A DNA stretch of 34,807 bases, from NCBI GenBank assembly GCA_026014545.1, contig JAOZIH010000013.1, positions 1 through 34,807 on the forward strand. The letters run 5' to 3'. The notes beneath the pieces were generated by a model, which did not search any database, was not told where the DNA came from, and saw only the letters and a program-made list of their open reading frames with translations. A program made the position numbers and the translations under genes. Shown here piece by piece: positions 8,036-15,928 of this stretch (position 1 is its first letter; each line of letters opens with the position of its first letter). The DNA comes from Candidatus Bathyarchaeota archaeon. GTDB taxonomy: Archaea; Thermoproteota; Bathyarchaeia; Bathyarchaeales; Bathycorpusculaceae.

Positions 8036-8860
8036 TTAAGCATAAGCGCTTTTAGCTGCAGAAATGAACCCTTTAAGAAATGTTACCGTCCGTATTATTA
8101 TAAAAGGTATTAAAGGCGGATATCTATATCGTATTGCTAATCTAAATGCAAAAAATGGGCTGTAAAATAATGATTTTACTGCTTGATATAATGTCCTTGT
8201 TTTACTGATTGCTGCTCTTTTTCCGCCGTAATACCACTTTCGCTTTAAAGATTTTAAATCTACAGCAAATACATGCTTAGCTGTTAAAGGTAGCGTCACA
8301 ACCTTTAAATGAAGTCTTCTCACATCTCTGCTAAATAATGTGTCCTCATCAGAAAACGTATCGCTCCTGAACTTTACTTTATTAAAAACTTCTCTTTTAA
8401 CTAGCATGCATCCACAACTAAGCCACCATTTATTCGGTCTAGTTTCATTGTATTTCCAATACAGTTCTTCACATTTAGCCCAAACACTTTGAATGTAGCT
8501 TTCAACAAAACTTACACAAGCAATATCTGCTCCTTTCTTCAATGCGGCAATAAAAGCTTCTATCAAACGGTTTGAAATGATTATGTCTGAGTCTAATACG
8601 AGGATATATGGCTGCGTAGCTTTTGTGACCCCAAAGTTTCTGGCGTATCCAACACCGTGGTGCGCTATGGAATAGTAACGAATTTTCGGCGATTTGGCAA
8701 TGTTGACATCAAAAGGACTTCCATCGTCGATTAAGATTATTTCTTTTATTTGTGCGTGCTCTACTAATGGTTGCAGACACAATGGCAAACTAAATCTTAC
8801 GTGAGTGTGTAGTTTGGGGTTGGCGTAAAAAGGGACAACAGCACTTATCATAATTTTCAA
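8036..8860 (-). CDS. Family 2 glycosyltransferase (GT-A)
   Basis: Inverting GT2 enzyme that adds a sugar from a nucleotide-sugar donor on the cytoplasmic face. IILIDDGSP is at about 41-49, the DXD-type metal motif LDSD at 89-92, and the acceptor-side ED motif FSDEDTLF near 169-176. The C-terminal 60 residues are hydrophobic and basic (FYSPFFAFRLAIRY onwards) and may lie on the membrane. The start is TTG at 8860, overlapping the TGA of the upstream methyltransferase (TTGA); an ATG at 8851 would be three codons shorter. It is the last gene of a five-gene minus-strand operon, so it may add the last or a branching sugar. Confidence 0.85.
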   Translation of the reverse strand: MKIMISAVVPFYANPKLHTHVRFSLPLCLQPLVEHAQIKEIILIDDGSPFDVNIAKSPKIRYYSIAHHGVGYARNFGVTKATQPYILVLDSDIIISNRLIEAFIAALKKGADIACVSFVESYIQSVWAKCEELYWKYNETRPNKWWLSCGCMLVKREVFNKVKFRSDTFSDEDTLFSRDVRRLHLKVVTLPLTAKHVFAVDLKSLKRKWYYGGKRAAISKTRTLYQAVKSLFYSPFFAFRLAIRYRYPPLIPFIIIRTVTFLKGFISAAKSAYA

Positions 8861-9378
8861 CTCTTAATAGCAGTAACAATAACATTTTTTTCACTTATTG
8901 CTGAAGGCAAGAAGAGCCTTGCAATTTTATCCAAAATCTTATGTGGACTAAAAACTAAAGGCAACGTCGTATATTTGAAACAAATGTTGGAAAAACCAGT
9001 GTTCAGCAGAATATTCTGCAGTTCTGCCATGCTCCAACAAGCTATATGCCCTGTGTCGCTTAGAACTTGCGGCATCCCTCTTATTTGCCTGAGTATTATT
9101 CTCCAGTGAAAAATATTTGGAGTACTTAATTCCAGGATTCCTTTCCTCTTTAAAACTCTTTTTACTTCCTTTAAACATAAAAGGGGGCTTTCTACATGCT
9201 CTATTACTTCGTAAAAGCATATTTTATCAAATATTTCTGGTTTAAATGGAAGAAAATGGGCGTCCGCACGAATAAAATTTTTAGGCTTATTTTTTGGGCG
9301 TCTACATAAGTCTATGCAAACGTCACCTCTTGCAATGTCACATTCATCTGTACCGGAACCCACATCCAATATCAACAT
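8857..9378 (-). CDS. Small class I SAM-dependent methyltransferase
   Basis: S-adenosylmethionine methyltransferase of the Methyltransf_11 type. Motif I, LDVGSGT, is at 4-10, followed by acidic Asp23 at the end of strand 2, DAHFLPF at 39-45, FYEVIEHVESP at 55-65 and LSTPN at 84-88. The protein begins almost at motif I, with no N-terminal substrate domain. Its broken paralogue at 10547-11075 has the same compact start, so this is a family trait rather than truncation. It sits 6 bases after the upstream GT4 gene and overlaps the GT2 start. The context suggests methylation of a sugar or glycan end. Confidence 0.8.
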   Translation of the reverse strand: MLILDVGSGTDECDIARGDVCIDLCRRPKNKPKNFIRADAHFLPFKPEIFDKICFYEVIEHVESPLLCLKEVKRVLKRKGILELSTPNIFHWRIILRQIRGMPQVLSDTGHIACWSMAELQNILLNTGFSNICFKYTTLPLVFSPHKILDKIARLFLPSAISEKNVIVTAIKS

Positions 9379-9384
9379 TTATCC

Positions 9385-10566
9385 TTACCTATCCCTCAGT
9401 AAGGTATTATATATGTTGTAAACTTTTCTGGCGTGGGCTACGAATGAGTGATTTTCCAAAACGTATTCTCTAGCTTTATTCCCTATCTCAGTCATCAAAT
9501 TTTTATTTGTAAGGGTAAATTCAATAGTTTTCGCAATCATTTCTGAATCCTTTTCTTTGATTAGAATACCATTTTTCATGTGCTGAATAATTTCCCCCAT
9601 GCCACCAATGTTTGAGCATATTGTAACCTTGCCACAAGCCATTCCTTCCAACATTGCAAGTGAAGTGGCTTCTTGAATTCCATGAGAGGTTATTGAAGGT
9701 ATAAGAATAATATCCGCCATCAAGTAATAAGGTGTTATTTTGCTGTGAGGAATTATTCCAACCAACTGGATTCTATTATCTCCACGTTTTTCCTTAACTA
9801 TTTTTTCTCTCTCTGGCCCGTCTCCCGCAATGACCATTTTTACTTTTTCATTTTTTATATGTTTCATGGCTTGTACTGCATAAATTACACCGTTTTTTTC
9901 TACAAGTCTTCTAGGTACTAAGATGATGATGTCATCTTCTCCGAATCCAAATTTTTTTTTCAACCTCTTTTGTTTTTCTTCTGAAACTGGTTTGAATTGA
10001 TTTGTGTCGATGGCATTATGCATTACGCTGATCTTCTCGGCAGGGTAGTTAAATTCTGAAATGACATACTCCTTTATTCGCTGGTCAACGGCGATCACAT
10101 AATCTGCTTTTTCTATTCCTTCCTTCTCAAGCTGTAAAAGGTAAGGATATATCTGTTTACGCACTTTTTCATTTTTTATAAATTCTATGTTTTCCCTTGC
10201 AAAGTAACCGTGAAGAGTTAATACCTTTTTTTCAGGCCTTCCCACTGCACTTATTAATGACAAGACATCATGGGCATGAATCATTTCAAAAGCGTTTTTC
10301 GGAATATGCTTTCTTAAGTATTTTATCATCCAATTAAGTTTGAGCTTGTAACCATACTTTCCTCCTAAAAGAAGCCTCGTGCTTCGCTTGATTATTTCCC
10401 CTAAACTCTTTGGGTTGTAATAAACCGTAACGACTTTAACCCCTAATTCCTTTAATCCTTTTTCAAGTAACAATAGATGAACGTGCTTTCCCCCTAATTT
10501 TGTCATGTACGGATTATCTGTGGACATAATAAGTATGTGCAAAGTTTCATTCCTGCTTTTGAGCAA
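9385..10566 (-). CDS. Family 4 glycosyltransferase (GT-B)
   Basis: Retaining GT4 enzyme with two Rossmann domains. The N-terminal acceptor domain has a GGKHVHLLLLEKGL segment, and the C-terminal donor domain has VPRRLVEKNG, VIAGDGPEREKI and the E-x7-E motif in EATSLAMLEGMACGK. No transmembrane helix is visible. The longest start is TTG at 10566, which overlaps the end of the preceding methyltransferase. TTG at 10542 or ATG at 10527 would begin closer to the first conserved strand (LHILIMSTDN) and follow an AGGAATG SD-like stretch. It is the third gene of the operon and probably extends a surface glycan. Confidence 0.88.
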   Translation of the reverse strand: MLKSRNETLHILIMSTDNPYMTKLGGKHVHLLLLEKGLKELGVKVVTVYYNPKSLGEIIKRSTRLLLGGKYGYKLKLNWMIKYLRKHIPKNAFEMIHAHDVLSLISAVGRPEKKVLTLHGYFARENIEFIKNEKVRKQIYPYLLQLEKEGIEKADYVIAVDQRIKEYVISEFNYPAEKISVMHNAIDTNQFKPVSEEKQKRLKKKFGFGEDDIIILVPRRLVEKNGVIYAVQAMKHIKNEKVKMVIAGDGPEREKIVKEKRGDNRIQLVGIIPHSKITPYYLMADIILIPSITSHGIQEATSLAMLEGMACGKVTICSNIGGMGEIIQHMKNGILIKEKDSEMIAKTIEFTLTNKNLMTEIGNKAREYVLENHSFVAHARKVYNIYNTLLRDR

Positions 10567-11075
10567 TAATAATCATGTTTCGACCAGTTATTGGCGAAGG
10601 AAAAATTCTATGCATAAACTTGTCTAGAATAATATGCTTGCGGCTATCCGTCCTTTCAGTAGCAGGTAGAATTGTGTAATATATGAAAATATTCTTAAAA
10701 TTAACATTTTCAAGCAAAATTTCCATTTCTATATGTGTCCAAGTTGCGATGTGTTCCTTTCCACTAAGTTGCAATTTTCTACCTCTTGCTACACGGAGAG
10801 ATTCTCCAATGCAAAGGATTAGGTGTGGATATTTCGACTTTTCCACCATTTTTTAAAACACGATATATTTCTCGCAAGCATTTTGTAGGATTTTCCACAT
10901 GTTCTATTACGTCGTAAAAATATACTTTCTCAAAAATTTTATCTAAAAACGGCAAATAGTGTGCATCAGCCAAAACAAAATTCTCTGGTACTTTAAATGG
11001 TTTGCAAATGTCTATATTCACGTTTGCTCTCGATAAGTGGCTACTTAAATGACCACAACCCACATCAAGCATCAT
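10547..11075 (-). pseudogene. Frameshifted SAM methyltransferase, paralogue of 8857-9378
   Basis: The first part, from the ATG at 11075, reads MMLDVGCGH (motif I), ADAHYLPF, YFYDVIEHVENP and EISTPNPLHWRI, then runs into a stop at 10779. The second part continues in another frame as SLRVARGRKLQLSGKEHIATW to a TGA at 10547. Joining them aligns with the intact paralogue (HWRIILRQIRG against HWRI-SLRVARG) without any length difference if two bases are restored. The break falls in GAGAGA at 10796-10801, TCTCTC on the coding strand, so loss of one TC unit explains it. It could be a true pseudogene, a slippery-repeat switch or an assembly error. Confidence 0.8.
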
Positions 11076-11081
11076 TAGGCA

Positions 11082-12032
11082 TCACCGGAAAAGGTGGTCG
11101 TAGATTTTTAAAAGTTTTTTTATAACAACACTTACCTTGTGCTCTTTTAACAAATAAGCGTATTCTCTTTCCCACAACTCCCATAATCTAGTATCTGTTT
11201 CCATTATAATGTTAACAATATTCTCTTCTGTATTAACATTTTTTAAAGGAAAGTTACTATATTCCTGAAAAGTAGATGATACATATGAGATCACGGGCCT
11301 GCCACATGCTATTGCTTCTAATGAAACAACTCCTAACGAACCGAGTTTAAACCTATCAATGACAACATCCGCGTACCAATAGTACTGTTTTAGTTTTTCA
11401 TGGGAGACTCTTGGCAGTATATTTAAATGCAAACCGAGTGAAGAGGCTAGAGATAATGTTTTATTAAAATCGGTGCCATACTTAATGATGCTTACCTCCA
11501 CTTCATCTCTAATTTTGCTTAAAGCCCTTATTGCCACATCTGTACCTTTAACCTTCCAATTTGAATCGCTTGCAATAAGCACTTTTTTCTTTCCATCATG
11601 CTTAGCTACCGGTTTTGGATAGAAAAGTTCTGTGTCAACAGGGTTAGGTAAGTATTCCGCATCCTCCCTAAACTTTTTAGCTATACCCAAAATGTCTGGT
11701 GTGCTAACCAAAACCTTGTCACACTTTCTCAGATTATACCTAACAATTCTGCCCCACAAGGGATGGTTGAGGCTTGAGCGTAAATCGCTTCCATGTGCAT
11801 GACCAATTAACGGCTTTTTTCCAAGTTTAGCCGCAATGTAGCAGTCTTGAAGAAGATAGTGTACATGGTAAATGTCTGCCTTAATCCTCATGATATTATA
11901 GGCTAAACCTAAGGTTTTGCTCCATAAGTTGCGGCTTCTTTTAACATGTTTTCCCTTGACGCTTGCTGGCAGATACTTAAGTAAAGTCTCGCCTACATAA
12001 GCGCAATCATTAATCATAGCAATTTCAAACAT
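11082..12032 (-). CDS. Family 4-like glycosyltransferase (GT-B)
   Basis: GT4-type glycosyltransferase, first gene of the minus-strand glycan operon. From the ATG at 12032 the protein has about 316 residues. IYHVHYLLQDC and IGHAHGSDLRS mark the N-terminal domain and LPNPVDTELFYP the interdomain hinge. A donor-binding loop GSLGVVSLEAIACGRPVIS contains the conserved glutamate. The frame is open to a TTG at 12086, but the extra 18 residues are hydrophobic-aromatic and poorly matched, so 12032 is preferred. The frameshifted methyltransferase starts 6 bases downstream. The protein is more divergent from the GT4 at 9385-10566 than a recent duplicate would be. Confidence 0.82.
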   Translation of the reverse strand: MFEIAMINDCAYVGETLLKYLPASVKGKHVKRSRNLWSKTLGLAYNIMRIKADIYHVHYLLQDCYIAAKLGKKPLIGHAHGSDLRSSLNHPLWGRIVRYNLRKCDKVLVSTPDILGIAKKFREDAEYLPNPVDTELFYPKPVAKHDGKKKVLIASDSNWKVKGTDVAIRALSKIRDEVEVSIIKYGTDFNKTLSLASSLGLHLNILPRVSHEKLKQYYWYADVVIDRFKLGSLGVVSLEAIACGRPVISYVSSTFQEYSNFPLKNVNTEENIVNIIMETDTRLWELWEREYAYLLKEHKVSVVIKKLLKIYDHLFR

Positions 12033-12469
12033 TTTCCATTTCAACCATGATAGTTTAAAATAAACTCTGAAGTAGACATATATCAATATTACATTTAAGA
12101 CGAAAAAACCGTGAGATTTAGCATAGACTTAGTATACAGCTAGTTGGAAGCAGAATTAGATCCAATTATTTGACTAAGTCCTACCTAAACTGCTTTATAT
12201 GGCCCAAAGAAACATTTCTATTTCATAATTGTATGTTCATGAATGTATGGAAACAAAGAAATTTTTAATATAAATTTTTGTAAATAATAGATTTAAATGG
12301 TTACTTTTTTCATTTAAAATCAACAGCTCATCAAATGTAAAGAATGAATCTTTTATGGGCAAACTTCGACTATTCATCAAAACCTTTAAGAAAAGCATAA
12401 CTTGCACATATATTTAATATATTTTCATTACAATTCGTTTCGTAAAAATACATAAGATAAGGAGACAAA
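12033..12469. promoter_or_regulatory. Divergent AT-rich intergenic region
   Basis: These 437 bases separate the glycan operon (leftward) from the deacetylase/FemAB-like gene (rightward). Several TATA-like stretches are visible: CTTAAATGTAAT on the minus strand near 12092-12103 for the operon, TTTTTAATATAAATTTTT near 12262-12279, and ATATATTTAATATAT near 12408-12422 for the rightward gene. No convincing open reading frame, RNA gene or repeat was found. Confidence 0.5.
12408..12422 (+). promoter_or_regulatory. TATA box for the deacetylase/FemAB-like gene
   Basis: ATATATTTAATATAT lies about 55 bases before the TTG start at 12470. The SD AAGGAGA (12459-12465) falls inside the leader this would produce. 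Confidence 0.45.
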
Positions 12470-13951
12470 TTGCTAACTCTAAGAATCGATGTTGACTATC
12501 CTTACCCTTCGAGGCTTAGAAGCTTCATCTACACAGCCTTCGGCATCCGCTTCGGCAAAGACTACCTCAAAAACTCCAAGATACTCGCGAGGATGATTAA
12601 TGAATCGCCACGGCGTGTTAAAGCCTATTGGTTTTTTACTCCCAAAACAATTCCTGACATGGAACTGTTAAAGCTGCTTAACCCAGAGCGCCATGAGGTT
12701 GCGCTTCATATAGCAAACAATCCGTGTAAGGAGTTGCGGCTTCTTGAGGAAAGAACGGGGCGAAAGATACGCTATTACACGGTTCACGGCACCTCACGTT
12801 TTCTCGCCAGATTAATGTGGAAGCGATGGCGATACAAGTCGCCACCAATCCCCCAAGGCTTCCCACCACAATCATTTTATCAATTTACTTCATTCAGTCT
12901 AGACGTTATATGCCACATTTACCCTGCAGGCTACGCTGCGAAAATCGCTGAAAAAGCCGCTGCAAGCGGGCAAATTCTCCATATTCATCCAATCTGGCTT
13001 TTCCAAAGAGGAAAAATAAATCATAGAGGCCCATTCTATGAGGCGTTAAGGAGAATTTTGGCTGTGGATAATGAACTTGAGACGCTGGCTCTGCGGCGGA
13101 AAGCGTTCTTCACGATGGCGAGAGATAATGACGAGTACGAGCGGGACATTTTTCCCACGGACGCGTTTTTGGAAAAGCTAAAGCAGAGAGGCATCGACGT
13201 ATTCACGTTCATAGAGCGAAGCTGGTGTTCAAAATTGCCTAATCTGCCAAGCCGCTGGGTGCGTGAAGAAGATAATGTTGCGACTTTGCGGATTACAACG
13301 TTTGAGGATTGGTGGAAAGCCATAGATAAGAAGACTCGCAACATGGTTCGTAAGGCAGAAAAAAGCGGAATAGAAACGAGAGAAGCGGAGGTTAATGACA
13401 AGTTCGCTGAGGGCGTATGGAGGATTTATAATGAAACGCCTATACGGCAGGATCGAGGTTTTCCACATTATGGAATCTCTCTGAAAGCGGTTCAGCAGGG
13501 CGTATTTTCAGCTGTAAACTGTGTCTTTATAGGCGCGTATTTGCGGGATGAGTTAGTTGGGTTTGCGCAGCTGGTTCAAGGCGATAACATTGCCATTTTG
13601 TCTCAGTTGCTTTCGATGCAGAAGCACTTTGATAAAGCCGTGAACAACGCGTTAATCGCTAAGACCGTAGAAGTTTGTGTAAAAAAAGGGGTAGGGTGGC
13701 TTATGTATGGTCGAATTGAAACTGCGCATCCGTCGCTTGACCGCTTTAAGAAAAGTAACGGTTTCTTCAAGTTTCCGATAACAAGGTTTTATGTTCCTTT
13801 GACAAGAAAAGGTAGGCTTGCTGTTAAGCTGGGATTGCATAAGGATTTGAAGGATGCTCTTCCCAAATCCATACGGTACACGCTTTTGCCATTATACTGT
13901 TGGGCAAGCAGAGTAAAAGTGAGAATTAAATTAATGCTAAAAGAGAAGTAA
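12470..13951 (+). CDS. Fusion: polysaccharide-deacetylase-like domain plus FemAB/GNAT-like acyltransferase
   Basis: Two regions are visible. Residues 1-250 resemble a NodB-type carbohydrate esterase: DVDYP (Asp7, Asp9) at the first strand, EVALHIANN (His80), YYTVHGTS (His106) and LHIHPIW (His171, His173). Residues 255-493 resemble FemAB or GNAT acyltransferases, with KTRNMVRKAEKSGIETREA at 288-306, VFIGAYLRDELVGFAQLV as the central beta strands and RFKKSNGF near the end. FemAB proteins transfer amino acids to peptidoglycan precursors, whereas GNAT relatives acetylate sugars. The start TTG at 12470 follows a strong SD, AAGGAGA. One polypeptide could deacetylate an amino sugar and then re-acylate it. 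The substrate is inferred only from the glycan locus. Confidence 0.65.
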   Translation: MLTLRIDVDYPYPSRLRSFIYTAFGIRFGKDYLKNSKILARMINESPRRVKAYWFFTPKTIPDMELLKLLNPERHEVALHIANNPCKELRLLEERTGRKIRYYTVHGTSRFLARLMWKRWRYKSPPIPQGFPPQSFYQFTSFSLDVICHIYPAGYAAKIAEKAAASGQILHIHPIWLFQRGKINHRGPFYEALRRILAVDNELETLALRRKAFFTMARDNDEYERDIFPTDAFLEKLKQRGIDVFTFIERSWCSKLPNLPSRWVREEDNVATLRITTFEDWWKAIDKKTRNMVRKAEKSGIETREAEVNDKFAEGVWRIYNETPIRQDRGFPHYGISLKAVQQGVFSAVNCVFIGAYLRDELVGFAQLVQGDNIAILSQLLSMQKHFDKAVNNALIAKTVEVCVKKGVGWLMYGRIETAHPSLDRFKKSNGFFKFPITRFYVPLTRKGRLAVKLGLHKDLKDALPKSIRYTLLPLYCWASRVKVRIKLMLKEK

Positions 13952-13955
13952 ATGT

Positions 13956-14623
13956 ATGAGTGCGCTAGAAGAAACCTATTGGGAGCACGTTAACAGAGCA
14001 ACTAAGATGGGTGTTTACCTAACAAGCGTTGAAATGCAGTTTATCTTGGTTCCCAGAGTTTAAAAGCAGAGGGTCTGCTTGTTGACATTGGCGCTAATGC
14101 CGGACGCTTTTCTCTTCCTGCTGCCGAAATTATGCATGTGGTTGCTATGGACTTGGATTTATATGCGCTTAAGAGATTAAGGTTGAAAAATCAAGATGTT
14201 GATGTCATAGTGGCAGATGCAAGGTTTATTCCGCTGAAAAATGGTGTGGCCGATGATGTTATAATAATTGAATTATTAGATTATATTGAAAACTCAGCCG
14301 AGGCAATAGCTGAATGCGCCCGTGTTCTCAAAGTTGGCGGCGTAATTTTCCTTTCGTTTGGAAACAAATCCAGTTTGAAAGGGACACTTAAAAGTTTTCT
14401 TGGAAAAACATATTCTTTTTCTTATGGAGAAATTTTGTGTGTTATGAAGGCTTAAAAGTTTAGGATTGTGAGAAAAATGGGTTTCAATTGGTTGCCCTTT
14501 GGACGTAATTCCAATAATCCTACAATTTCTTTGTTTGCTGCGGTGGAAAGAATTTTTGGGTTAAGGAAGCTTGTGCGTTTTAGTCCTTGGGTGATAATTC
14601 AAGCAATTAAGGTTGCTGAATGA
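13956..14623 (+). pseudogene. Decayed SAM methyltransferase (frameshift plus stop)
   Basis: Translation from the ATG at 13956 gives MSALEETYWEHVNRATKMGV and onward, then stops at 14061. In the next frame the protein continues GSQSLKAEGLLVDIGANAGR (motif I) and VIVADARFIPLKNG, up to a TAA at 14453. That same frame then continues FRIVRKMGFNWLPFG to a TGA at 14621. One base lost from the GG at 14048-14049 and one nonsense change at 14453-14455 restore a single protein of about 222 residues. Two independent lesions make a real pseudogene more likely than a sequencing error. It follows the fusion gene after 4 bases and was presumably its operon partner. ATG 14132 could still give a partial, probably inactive, product. 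Confidence 0.8.
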
Positions 14624-14754
14624 AAACATTTGCCTTTTGGCAAAGTTTACTCTGTCTGTTTGTAAGAAATTCTGAAGCATATACACCTGACAAAATGGTA
14701 ATCTATGGCTTTACGCTATTATAATTGGCTCGTGGCAAGAGCGGCATCCATAAT

Positions 14755-15786
14755 TTACTTTTCTTGGGTTTTGGCAACAATGAGTGGGAAGTAATCATAG
14801 AATTCGGTTTCATTTTCTTTGTAAATCAGGTAGGGTGTGTCGCCTATGCCGTCGCCGTCCGCGTCTGTGCCATTGTAATCGCTCCAGTAATTGCCCTCTC
14901 TACCATTATCCCACACGTTTGGCAAATCTCCTGATACGTGGCCCGATGGCATGTTATCTATGAAGCTGTTATGGTAAAGGACGTTATTAGTGGATTGGTA
15001 GAGGAAGATGCCCATGTTGTTGTTTTTTATGTAATTCTTTGTTATGGTGGTTTTGTTTGCGTATCGCATGTAGATGGTGTAGTTGGCGTGGCGCGTAAAT
15101 GTGTTCTCAGAAATGATGTTTTCTATGGATTCTTTCAGCCAGATGGCATACATCTTGTTCTTTGTCAGATTGTTTTCGTAGATTATGTTGCCGTTTGAGG
15201 ATGCTTCAATCCAGATGCCGCAGTGATTGTTTGTTAACGTGTTTTTGTAAATCGTGTTGTTTGACGCGGCGCTTAGGTAGATGCCGAAATCAAAATTTTG
15301 GATTTTAATGTTCGTTACTGTCACGTTCTTTCTTCCAGTTAGATCTATGCCTCTAGAGAGATATTCTTCTGTGCCATTGAGTGTGTATCCGTTTCCGTCG
15401 ATTATAATGCTGTCTCTTCCGACTATCATTGGGTTGGAGATGTCCGCGGTGAAAGTGTAACGGTTGTTGCCGTCATATAAAATTGGGGCGTTAGATGGGT
15501 TAATGGTTCCGTCGGGCATGATAATGATGTAGCCGCTTACAGGCGTTATCGGTGTCGTGTCATCAGTAGAAGCGGGCGGAGTTGTAAGCTGCCATAATCC
15601 ATAAACTCCTAGAATTACAATGAGCGCAAGAACTGCCAGAAGTATTTTACCTTTAGGCACTTTCCGCGGCTTTCTCTTGGCTTCTCGTTCCATCTGGATT
15701 TTGAAGGCTTCTTCAGCGCGTTGCTGCCTTTTCTGCCTCTCGCGCTGTATTTCTCGCCAGCTTTTCTTTTTTTCTTTTTCAGGCAT
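14755..15786 (-). CDS. Membrane-anchored NosD-like beta-helix protein
   Basis: Surface protein of 343 residues with three parts. Residues 1-45 are extremely basic and charged (cytoplasmic), 47-66 form one transmembrane helix (KILLAVLALIVILGVYGLW), and the rest is outside. The outer part carries right-handed beta-helix (PbH1) repeats of the NNTIYKNTLTNN type from about 145 to 290. It ends with GNYWSDYNGTDADGDGIGD, a motif common at the end of NosD-like domains, plus many N-glycosylation sequons. Such domains bind or process carbohydrates; no catalytic residues can be named. The ATG at 15786 is used, with only a weak SD. It shares an N-terminal beta-helix entry module with the protein at 27892-28839. 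Confidence 0.8.
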   Translation of the reverse strand: MPEKEKKKSWREIQRERQKRQQRAEEAFKIQMEREAKRKPRKVPKGKILLAVLALIVILGVYGLWQLTTPPASTDDTTPITPVSGYIIIMPDGTINPSNAPILYDGNNRYTFTADISNPMIVGRDSIIIDGNGYTLNGTEEYLSRGIDLTGRKNVTVTNIKIQNFDFGIYLSAASNNTIYKNTLTNNHCGIWIEASSNGNIIYENNLTKNKMYAIWLKESIENIISENTFTRHANYTIYMRYANKTTITKNYIKNNNMGIFLYQSTNNVLYHNSFIDNMPSGHVSGDLPNVWDNGREGNYWSDYNGTDADGDGIGDTPYLIYKENETEFYDYFPLIVAKTQEK

Positions 15787-15928
15787 ACTTTTCTCTCTTG
15801 CAACCTTTCAAACTGGTCTCTTTATGCCTTCTCGATGGAGGCATTGCCTATTAAAGATTTTTCGAAATTAAGCCCGCATCTCTAAAAAACAGCACATGGT
15901 TCAGCAAGGACACAATCTGCAAGCCGTG

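Noticed and set aside
7931-8113. A 60-codon plus-strand frame after the dehydrogenase-like gene
   Set aside because: It overlaps the end of the GT2 gene, has no SD and has a composition typical of AT-rich non-coding sequence.
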